Source of the DNA: Hepsetus odoe | Lineage: Eukaryota; Chordata; Actinopteri; Characiformes; Hepsetidae | Reading direction: 5' to 3' | NCBI GenBank assembly: GCA_017165825.1 | Contig: CM029379.1 | Span: 25,602,257-25,666,256 of the forward strand | Length of the DNA stretch: 64,000 bases | Part shown: positions 11,811 to 20,729 of the stretch, in pieces | How the letters are laid out: each line of letters starts with the position of its first letter | Numbering within the stretch: the stretch's first letter is position 1 | The notes under the pieces: generated by a model | What the model saw: only the letters and a program-made list of their open reading frames with translations | Databases searched by the model: none | What the model was told of the DNA's origin: nothing | Made by a program: the position numbers and the translations under genes

Positions 11811-11989
11811 ATTTCATCATCACCATTCCAAATGAACTCTCTGTTTGTTTGAAACGGTGCAGCATTTAGGTTGGAGTCAGTATAATAAAAAAAACAAAAA
11901 ACAATCATGGCTGATCCACCAGCCGTGGCACTAAAGAGCTTGTATATTACACAAGACTGTCTGTTTAAAACAAGCATCTTTAAGGTTTC

Positions 11990-12710
11990 TTGTTCATGGT
12001 TGTTGAAGTCAACAAAGTGTTAACTCTGAGCAGGACAGCATGGCATAGGACACCATCTAGGACTGAACCTCTCTCTCCCAGGGTTGGATATATGAGTTTT
12101 TGTTTTGACCTTTCAGGTTGCATTGACATACATTTACCAGTAGGTGTCTCTATAGTATGTGAATCTGCAGATTCCCTAGTGCAGGTTGTCCAAAGCAGGT
12201 TGTCAAAAACAGTTTTGTTGAAACACCACACAATTAAGTTGAATTAATAAATTCTAAACCATCAAATGCTTCTGTTTGCCCAGTTCAGGCATCAAAGACA
12301 CACTTTTAATGCGATGTTTCCTTTGTTGTCCTTCATGCTCGGTGCAACCCTGTCATCAATGTTCAAGAACCTAGAAAAAAATCTACATATTTTTAAATGC
12401 TTAATATTAATGCTTAATATTAAAGTGAAGTAAGTCATGTTTGCTTTAAATGCACATTTTATTTCAAATAATGATTTTGAAAATCTTTCCTGGGCAAAAA
12501 TAGTCACTGTTTATTTATCTATTTATTTATTTGACTAATTTCATAATTTATTTTCAGATCTTTGCTCAAATACATTATGCATATAGTCTTTCAAACTCTT
12601 GTGAGCTGAGAAAATCAATTATAATTATTTGAATAAACATAAAGCAAAGGGTTGAAATTAGAGTAACTGTTTTGGGCAAAGGAATGATGATATGTTTCTT
12701 TTAACAATAC
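11990..12710. other. No gene seen
   Basis: Sequence between the RTE element and the Tc1-like element. No coding exon or named repeat was recognised; a short tttatttatc tract lies near 12510-12535. Confidence 0.4.
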
Positions 12711-12712
12711 AC

Positions 12713-13990
12713 TGGTCAAAAAAACAAAAAAAAAGGAAACACTTTTTAATCAGTATAGTATCAAGTCAGTTAAACCTCTGTGATATTGGTCTGGTCAGAT
12801 CAGTACCAGAGGGGGTTGTTAATCAGTGTCGGCTGTTTTGGTGTTAATGAAATTAACAACAGGTGCACTAAAAGGGCAACAATGAGACGACCCCAAAAAC
12901 AGGAATGGTTCTGCAGGTGGAGGCCACAGACATTTTTTCCTTCCTAAACTTCTTTTTACTGCTTTTCAGGAGTTTTGCATTTGAGTGGCGTCAGTATCAC
13001 TACTGGTAGCATGAGGTAGTACCTGGACCCTACAGATGTTGCACAGACAGTCCAGCTCCACCAGGATGGCACATCAATACATGCCATTGCCAGAAGGCCA
13101 GAAGATTTGCTGTGTCTCCCAGCACAGGCTCAAGAGCATGGAGGAAATTCCAGGGGACAGACGGTTACTCTAGGAGTAGCTGGACAGGGCCATCAAAGGT
13201 CCTTCACCCATCAGCAGGACTGGTATCTGCTCCTTTATGCAAGGAGTAACAGGATGAATACTGCCAGAGATCTACAAAGTGACCTCCAGGAGGTTCACTC
13301 CGAGCTCTTGTGACAGACCTGAAAGGGTCTGGAGAAACCCATGGGAATATTATGCTGCCTGCAGCATTGTTCAGCATGATCGGTTTTGTGGTGGGGCAGT
13401 GTTGGTGTGGGGAGGCATATCCATGGAGGGACGCACAGACCTGTACAGGATAAACGATGGCACCCTGCCATTAGGTATCGGGATGAAATCCTTAGACCCA
13501 TTGTTAGACCCTTCACTGGTGCAGCGCATCCTGGGTTCCTGGGGCATGATAATGCCTGGCCTCATGTGGCAAGAGTGTGCAGGCAGTTCCTGGAGGATGA
13601 AGGAATTTATACCATTGACTGGCCTCCATGCTCTCCTGACCTAAATCCAACAGAGCATCTCTGGGACATCATGTTTAGGTTCATCCAACACTGCCAGGTT
13701 GCACCTCAGACTATCCAGGAGCTCAGTGATGTCCTGGTCAGTATTTGGGAGGAGATATCCCAGGATGTTGTCAGGCATGCATACAAGCACGTGGGGGCCA
13801 TACAAAACTACTGAGTACCATTTTGAGTTGCTGCAATGACATTTCCGCAAATTGGACTAGCCTGCTGCATCAGTTTTTCAGTTAAAATTTCTTGGTGATT
13901 TCAAATTAAGCCCTCTGTAGGTTGATATTCATCATTTTCATCAAATGATGTGGCATCCTTTTGTTCCTAACACATCACCCATTCCCTATC
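12713..13990 (+). mobile_element. Tc1/mariner-like transposon, decayed
   Basis: The left end (acactggtcaaaaaaacaaa) is typical of a widespread Tc1 family whose ends read acactgctcaaaaaaa. The body carries a transposase broken into at least three frames. The last part (13386-13814) shows the DD(34)E landmarks: HDNAWPH with one catalytic Asp, then WPPCSPDLNPTEHLWD with the catalytic Glu, then a C-terminal helix. Earlier parts (13107-13313 and 13279-13500) cover the helix-turn-helix and linker with frame breaks. The right terminal repeat is missing or too diverged to see. Inactive. Confidence 0.85.
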
Positions 13991-14790
13991 AGTTTGGATA
14001 TCCAACATGTATATATGTATGTGTGTGTGTGAATTAAAAAAAATAGCAGAGAGATATATTTATTATCTTTTATTAAATATCATTTTATTATAGCAATGAA
14101 TGATCAACAGTATGAAAAGGACAAATAGACAAGTAAGCAAGGTAAATAATAGGCATTTCAAAGATGGTCCCTTCTATGCAAACTGAATGAAATGCTGTAT
14201 TGCAATTCTTATACAGTAAAACTAAATACAGTAACAGGGTTGCAGATATATACCAATCAAATGTTTTTCTCAGGGTTAATTGGAGAATATACCAGGATTG
14301 CCAAAGTCATTGTTTTTCCTGTATCTTTTCAGCACATAATTACTAATATGATAAAGATGTTGATTTTAACATTATTTTACTAAAATAACAGATTTAGAAT
14401 GCATTTTAGTTTCATTTGAAATGTAACTTCTTCATTAAAGTAACAAAAGAAAAACACCAATAGTAGTGGATGCTCAAGTATTTTACCTAATAATTTGGAG
14501 ATACTTTTTCTGCACCTATCTTTAGTTTTTGTAATACATTTTATAATTCATTATAGTTATATAACATATTATAGTATTCTGTGTAGGGATTGTTACAATT
14601 TTTTATCTATATGCCAATTTAACGGCAGTGTAAACAAATTCAGTCACCCTGAGAGAAGTGAAAGTGACTATTTGCATGTATGTTAGGTATATTTGGACTG
14701 AAAAGGGCTTGACAAGACAATCAGTCTCCAGTACGAGGTGTTTTTCTCTTTATTATTTACAAATACTTTATTTGAAAATGTTATTTTATC
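13991..14790. other. No gene seen
   Basis: AT-rich sequence with a few short open frames, no domain-like composition and no recognised repeat. Confidence 0.4.
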
Positions 14791-14794
14791 TCTG

Positions 14795-15059
14795 AGGGCA
14801 GCGGTGGCCTAGCGGTTAGGGCGTTAGCCACACGATCGGAGGATCGGGGGTTCAAACCCCTTCCCACTAGGTTGCCCTGAGGTACCCTTGAGCAAGGTAC
14901 CGTCCCCATCACTGCTCCCCGGGCGCTTTCAATAGCTGCCCACTGCTGCACGGGTTTGAGTGTGCATGGGTTAAATGCAGAGGTCCAATTTCGTTGTGGT
15001 TCATGTGTGCTGTGCTGTGCCGTGACCTCGCAATGACAAGGGTTGTCACTTTCACTTTA
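14795..15059 (+). mobile_element. tRNA-derived SINE, family 1, well preserved
   Basis: It has the complete tRNA-like head with A-box (gtggcctagcggttagggcg) and B-box (gggttcaaacccc), the middle ttgccctgaggtacccttga, ctgctccccgggcgctttca, and the 3' end ggttgtcactttcacttt. Other copies are at 3102, 16753, 26046, 32576, 40508, 48613, 51690 and 52046. Divergent relatives lie at 15475 and 18757. Confidence 0.88.
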
Positions 15060-15474
15060 TTGTCATATTCAAATGTTATTTATTCAGTAGTTCTATTGTG
15101 AAACAAAATGTGCTACCGAACATCTTGGCATTATATTACTCTTTAAGACTAGACTATTCCTGGTCCTGGAGTAGATCTACACTACATTTAGAACAAATCT
15201 ACACAGGTGAGATTTCTGTGAACATATTCAAACTCAATTGTTTCAAAAATATATTTTTGATACCTGCATTCACCTTATTTTCTTCTATAGACCCACATAG
15301 TAGATATAGTATGGCCTGAATTCAATAAGTGAATGAGCTGTTCACTGAAGGCAGCTCTTGTCCTACAGATTGACCAGGAATGTCTTAACATGGAGGATGA
15401 ATTCATGTGTGGGACACTAATCCATGTGTCCCCCCCAAACACTGGATTACAGTGAGATGTTCATGTGTGGAATA

Positions 15475-15662
15475 GTCCCACTACTGCCTAGTGTTCAGGG
15501 ACTAGGCCCCAGGATCAGAAGGTCATGGGTTTGAATCCCAGACCAGTAGGTTGCCCTGAGGTACCCATGAGCAAGATACTGTCCCCATCTTTAAATAGCT
15601 GCCCCCTGCTATATAGTGTGTGCATGGGTGAAAAGGAGATTGAACTTCATTGTGTTTCAATG
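15475..15662 (+). mobile_element. Diverged SINE, family 1
   Basis: Shows gggtttgaatcccagacca and ttgccctgaggtacccatga, followed by a shortened middle. It is more decayed than the copy at 14795 and joins directly to the family-2 SINE that follows. Confidence 0.75.
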
Positions 15663-15664
15663 TG

Positions 15665-15899
15665 TGGGGTGGTGGTGGTCTAGTGGTAGGATACTTGCCT
15701 ATGGACCTATGGCTCAAGAGGTCCCAGGTTTGAATCCCACCTCTGGCCCTACCACCACTGGCTCCCTGAGCAAGACCCTTAACCCTGAGTGTCTCCAGGG
15801 GGGACTGTCCCTGTAATTAGGACATGGAAGTCCTAATATGGATAAGATAAGAGCTCTGAACTCTGGATAAGAGCATCTGCTAAATGCCGTAAATGTAAA
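15665..15899 (+). mobile_element. tRNA-derived SINE, family 2 (L2-type tail)
   Basis: The tRNA-like head (tggtctagtggtaggatact ... ggtttgaatcccacc) is followed by gagcaagacccttaaccct and the 3' tail ggataagagcatctgctaaa. That tail is shared by many fish SINEs and their partner LINEs. Other copies: 16806-17030 (minus), 23905-24088 (minus), and tail fragments near 450, 17840, 19180 and 21018. Confidence 0.82.
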
Positions 15900-15929
15900 C
15901 GTGTGCTGTGCTTGTTTCACAATGCAGTT

Positions 15930-16345
15930 ACTTCCCTGCCAAGCCGCTAGGGGGAGTGTGAGTGTTTTAGTGAGAGCGGGGAGTGAGACATTGTAATGAG
16001 GAATAATTCACTACAGCTGTCACTCCTCTATTTAAGACCAACAGGCCAGCTAGCCAGTGCTACTCGTTTCCTGAGTGGCCGGTAAAGGTCCTGAGTTTAC
16101 TCTTGAGTCTCCCTGCTCTCTTTGTTGGAGTGTTAGTGTCAGAATTTAACTCCACAACTTTCTCCTCGTGTTTTACTGGAGCTGCACCTCCTCCCTGCAG
16201 TTTACTTCAAAGGAGAAAAGCAAAAGAAAAAAGTACACACAAACACGTGTGATTAAAGTGCCCTTATTTTGAGATTGATTTGAGTTTTTCTTGGCTCTAT
16301 CTACAGCCTAGCAGACTGTCTCTCCTGCCAGTTTTAGTATTCTAC
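15930..16345 (+). repeat. Solo-LTR-like repeat, copy 1 of 2
   Basis: About 400 bases closely similar to 45478-45860, from ttccctgccaagccgctagg through aatgaggaataattcactac and tttaactccacaactttctc to agactgtctctcctgcc. In both copies a TATA-like motif (ctatttaaga here, ctataagaga in the other) precedes an ATTAAAG polyadenylation-like signal, which is the layout of a long terminal repeat. No internal retroelement sequence lies beside either copy. Confidence 0.55.
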
Positions 16346-16752
16346 TTGTGTTTGTTTGTTTATTTATTTGTTTATTTTTTGGGGTTCAGAAATTTTTTTA
16401 TTTTCTACCCATTTGGAGGTTTCCCAGCTCCTAGCAATGTCTGCTAGTTTATCTGTTTAGATTAAAACTAGAATTTGATGGAAGCTATTTCTTAGCCATT
16501 TTCAATATTAACCTAGATTAGTAGGTGAACTAAACAAATCAGGAAATAAACTATTAAAACCTTTTCACTTTTTCTCATTACTTAAGGAGTTGTGTGTTAA
16601 GGGCCATTTTCCCCATTCCTTATTTTCCACGTGTCAAAAATCAGTCTATTCTCAAACATGAGACCTGGCGTGAGGCTCAAAATGCAGACTGACATAATCT
16701 TACATGGGCAGCATCAGGAACCTGGAGGAGAAACTGCTGGTTCAACAGGTCA

Positions 16753-17223
16753 TGGGGCAGCAGTGGCCTAGTGGTTAGGGAGTTGGCCCCAGGATCAGAA
16801 CATTATTTACATTTACGGCATTTAGCAGACGCTCTTATCCAGAGCGACTTCCATGTCCTAATTACAGGGACAGTCCCCCCTGGAGCAACTCAGGGTTAAG
16901 GGTCTTAACTCAGGGTTAAGGGTCTTGCCCTCCACCCACTGGTGGTAGTGCTAGAGGTGGGATTCGAACCGGGAACCTCTTGATCCAGAGGTCCGTAGGC
17001 AAGTACCCTACCACTAGACCACTGCCTCCTTATGGGTTTGAATCCCTTACTAGTAGGTAAACTTGAAGGACCCTTAAGCAAGGTACTGTCCCCATCACTG
17101 TTCCATGGGTGTTTTCAATAGCTGCCCCCTGCTGCATATGTGTGAGTGTTTGGGTAAAATGCAGAGGTGTAATTTCGTGGTGTTTCACTGTGTGCTCTGC
17201 CATGTCTCACAATGACAAGAATA
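16753..17223 (+). mobile_element. Family-1 SINE inserted in the lectin pseudogene
   Basis: The head (ggggcagcagtggcctagtg) starts at 16753 inside the lectin-domain exon. The element is interrupted after ccccaggatcagaa and resumes at 17031 (atgggtttgaatccc), running to tcacaatgacaaga near 17222. A clear target-site duplication was not seen. Confidence 0.82.
16806..17030 (-). mobile_element. Family-2 SINE inserted in the family-1 SINE
   Basis: Reverse copy: the plus strand begins with the tail (tttacggcatttagcagacg) and ends with the tRNA-like head (ctaccactagaccactgcct). It contains an exact 20-base tandem duplication at 16887-16906 and 16907-16926. Confidence 0.85.
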
Positions 17224-18139
17224 GTCCAAGACCACACACCTTACATAGTCCTTTTTAGGGACATTTTTATGTGGTCCAACAACAGCAGTTCCTCTTTGAG
17301 ATACTGGGCTAGTGATCAGCCTGTAGATGGCGACTGCTTTGTTGATTTGGATGTATTGCATGAGAAATGGGCATATGGAAACTGCATAACCATGATACCA
17401 TATTTCAGCTACACCCTTGAGTATAATTGTGTGAACAACTTCATATGTACTACTTTAATAGTTTCCTTGGAAAACCTAGAAGGATATCATATTATTGCAC
17501 TATATCCTGGTCCTAATAGACTGTTCATTATTCCAATTGGCAGATCCCATCAATCTGTGCTGTAAATCTGTTGCAAGTTAATGCAGAAGTCACATCTATA
17601 TATAAGTTTAGGGAAAAGTGATAAATACTGAGATTGGCGGTACAGTCAGATCAGAGTCACTGATCCTGCCGTGAAGATTAATATCTTGGAAAAAGTAATT
17701 CATTGATTACAATTTGGAGTAAACATTAGCTATATTTAAATATATAATTAGTAATATTAGTGTATATTTTGGGATAAGGGATTATTAAAAAACAGAAGAA
17801 GCAGGTTACTAAAATGATCTAATGTGGAGACAAAGCACTGATCTAAGTTGCTCTGGATAAATGCTGTAAATGTATGTAAATAGCCAGAGTGTAAATAATT
17901 GGAAACAGGAGTGGAACTGTCTGAACTCTTCTATTTTAAAGCCCTGTTCTGTTATTACAGCTCCAGCATGAAGTATCATGAGATTCTGCACAGAATGCTA
18001 AACTAACATGGAGGCTGCAGCCAGATGGAAATGTATTTCACAACAAATCATCTACATACACCAAAATAAATTGTGGCTAAACTGATATTATTAGAGTCAG
18101 TGTCCACTTCATCACAAACAGTTTATCCTTGACCATTTC

Positions 18140-18335
18140 CATTTCTTCTACATCTTCTGCTTTTACACCAATCATCTGCATGCCACTCCCTCACTACATC
18201 CATAAACCTCCTCTTTGGTCTTCCTCTTGACCTCTTACCTGGCAGCTCCAATATTGACATTCTTTTCCCAACATACCCCTGGTCACACCAAACCAATGTA
18301 ATCTTGCTTCTTTGACTTGTTTTTTCATTTTCTCA
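18140..18335 (-). mobile_element. RTE-type LINE 3' fragment (minus)
   Basis: The plus strand reads ataaacctcctctttggtct and ttacctggcagctcca, the reverse of the GRPKRR / ELPG region of the element at 10335-11810. Truncated. Confidence 0.65.
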
Positions 18336-18756
18336 TTAATCTTCACACTATTCCACAATGATGAAGCAAAAACAGTTAGACAAGGATACCTCTTCCGGTT
18401 CCCACCTCCACCCTAAAACAAGGTGAAGAGTCTCATGTTTGTGATGATGGGAGCTCTCTTAAACTGCCTGGAGGTGAGTTTCCAGTTACTAGAAGATAAA
18501 ATGTACATGAGATCAGAGAACCTTGCAGAAATATTCAGGAGCTAGAAATATGTGCCTGCGACTCATGGTGGCTGAAAGAGCAGACAAGTTATGTGGGAAT
18601 GTCTATAGTCAAGTGTATGCAAAGATGTGACTCACATTTACAAGCAAAGTTCAGCTCAGTATTGGTTGCTACATCACCCACATGCAGATGTCAGAAAACA
18701 ATTGATGTTTAATCCTGTACTAAATGATAAAAACCCCACAACCTACATGTAGGTTG

Positions 18757-18990
18757 CAGCGGTGGCCTAGTGGTTAGGGCGTTAGCCACATGATCGGAGG
18801 ATTGGGGATTTGAACCCCTTCCCAGTAGGTTGTCCTGAGGTACCCTTGAGCAAGGTGCCGTCCCCATCACTGCTCCCCGGGCGCTTTCATTAGCAGCCCA
18901 CTGCTGCACATGTGTGTATGGGTGAAATGCAGAGAACAAATTTCCCATTCGTGGGATTATAAATAAAGGATTATTATTATTATTATTATG
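18757..18990 (+). mobile_element. Family-1-related SINE with an (ATT)n tail
   Basis: Head and middle match family 1 (gtggcctagtggttagggcg, ctgctccccgggcgctttca). The 3' end differs, ending tcgtgggattataaataaag followed by ATT repeats at 18968-18989, so it is a separate subfamily. Confidence 0.78.
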
Positions 18991-19179
18991 AATTTTAAGA
19001 TACTATAAAGAATTATTCAAGAGATAAATTAGAAAATGTCTAATTTTCCTTGATTTATGAAAATACACCCAAAACTATATGGACATATGCTGTATTTGCT
19101 TTTGGTTCTCAGTGTGCCACTGAAACCATTCCAACACAGTGGGAATTGTGACACCTCAGAGAGTGCCCTGTGGATTCTG

Positions 19180-19255
19180 GTACATTTACATGTACTTTAA
19201 TGAGATTAAGCAGACACTCTTGTCCAGAACATCTTCCTTTGAATATATTCAAAGC
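19180..19255 (-). mobile_element. Family-2 SINE tail fragment
   Basis: Reads ggtacatttacatgtacttt, then attaagcagacactcttgtc, a diverged reverse copy of the family-2 3' tail. Confidence 0.45.
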
Positions 19256-19375
19256 TAGTACAATAGGTCAAAGCTAAAATGTCAAGAGACAGTAAGACTC
19301 AATACTTATATATACAATTCAGTAAAGAAGACAAGTGCAGTTACAAGACATTTCAAAGTCAGTCAGTCATTGCCT

Positions 19376-19577
19376 GCTGCTTGTCCATCCCAGCTCACAC
19401 AGGGCAAAAGACAGGGGACGCACCCTGGACAGGTCACCAGGCCGTCGCAGGGAGGAGCGTGACGGGGACGGCACCTTGCTCAAGGGTATCTCAGGGCAAC
19501 CTATTGGGAATGGGGTTCAAACCCACAATCCCCCAATCATGCGGCCAACGCAATAATCACTAGGCCACCACTGCCCC
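19376..19577 (-). mobile_element. SINE, family 3 (minus)
   Basis: Reverse copy of the element also seen at 43076-43306. The plus strand shows gcaccctggacaggtcacca, gcaccttgctcaagggta and taggccaccactgcccccta. The head is like family 1 but the 3' half differs, matching the ggatggatgga-tailed SINEs. Confidence 0.75.
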
Positions 19578-20729
19578 CTACATTTCAAAGTGCTTGGTTA
19601 ATCTTCAATAGCATAAGTGCAAATTACATGTTTCAAAGTGCCTGGGAAGCACTCATGACATTAGCACAAAAAGACATTTTCAGCAAAGTACTAGTATGTA
19701 TTAGTACTCCTTTAAATGCTTCTCATAGAGATGGGTCTTCAGTCAGCATTCGAAGACAGCAAAGAATTTCTTTTCCATCTTTATGTTCAAGAACAGGGAA
19801 GGGTCTTGATGTTTGTCTTTTATGCAACTTGAAGGATTGTGTCTGAAGTTGTATTTGACACTTTAAGGGTTGTAAGTTCACGTCTGGTTTTGTTCATTGA
19901 CATTTGAATGGAGAGGCTGTTTTTTTATTTTTTGACCAGTTGTATTGTCCTGATGGTCTGCATGAGAGATCCAGCCAGGTTGCAATAGTCAGTCTTGAAT
20001 ATGACCAAAGATTGAACAAGTACCCAGGAGGATTTCATTGGAACATCCATATTTAAAGATCTAATCATTGGAGAACAACATTGAGCATGTCAGATTAGCA
20101 TACTGACGTCCACTTTCAAGAATGATGGATGAAGGGTGCTTCTACTGTCATCTTTTGGGCACAGGAAGGTTGTTGTTATTTTATCACCATAATAACAACC
20201 TTCAGCATAAACACTCTCTGAACCTTTTGGCTCCTAAACGTACAAGAACAGCCTACAAAACATCAACAGTCATTCTGATATCAAAAAATAAAGAATACAA
20301 ATTGTAGCCCAAATGTGGGGCTCTTTCAGACAATGAACATATTTGGCAGGTCACCTTCAGGTGATGTGAAGCATATAATTTTCCATGAACTGTTTGCATC
20401 CTGGGACATGAAAACCCGACATCCTGCAGCCAGTTGGATTTGCAGTCAGGAGATTCTGCTTTGCATGTCAGTAAAAATAAAAATCAGAGATCAGAGGAAG
20501 AGCAGAACAGGAGAGTCAGAGGAAAAAGACACTTGATTCTGCAGGTATTACACCTTTATTCATGTTGCCTTTCTTGCTATTCTCATTAACAAGCCCATAT
20601 TAGAACATGAAGAAGAGATCTGACATTGCAGAACAATTCCATGGAATGAAGATATACAATAAGCGTGCTGAAGCGAGACATTTCTCTTCCTTTGTTGAAT
20701 ACTAAAGCAGTGGTGTCATGTATGCTGTA
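19578..20729. other. No gene seen; upstream of the plus-strand lectin gene
   Basis: No coding exon or clear repeat was recognised. The last 200 bases before 20730 probably hold the 5' UTR and promoter of the lectin gene; a weak TATA-like motif (gatatacaataagc) lies near 20651. Confidence 0.4.

Larger units (their letters stand above)
16684..18080 (+). pseudogene. C-type lectin pseudogene broken by nested SINEs
   Basis: Three pieces are collinear with the gene at 20730-23583. First, 16684-16750 matches the start of its second lectin-domain exon (gcatcaggaacctggaggag). The domain then resumes at about 17224-17410 after an inserted SINE, with MWSNNSSSSLRYW, DGDCFVDLD and PYFSY. Second, about 17638-17691 matches the tail exon (tcagatcag, then a 2-base deletion, then DPAVK). 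Third, about 17957-18080 matches the last exon (QPDGNVF, then a TAA at 18078), but its frame is broken. The first lectin domain and leader were not found upstream. Dead by insertion, frameshift and loss of 5' exons. Confidence 0.85.

Noticed and set aside
13295..13850. Minus-strand frames over the Tc1-like element
   Set aside because: The transposase landmarks (HDNAWPH, SPDLNPTEHLWD) are on the plus strand.
14795..15059. tRNA gene suggested by A-box and B-box motifs
   Set aside because: The same head occurs in many copies with a shared SINE body and 3' tail, and the cloverleaf is not complete.
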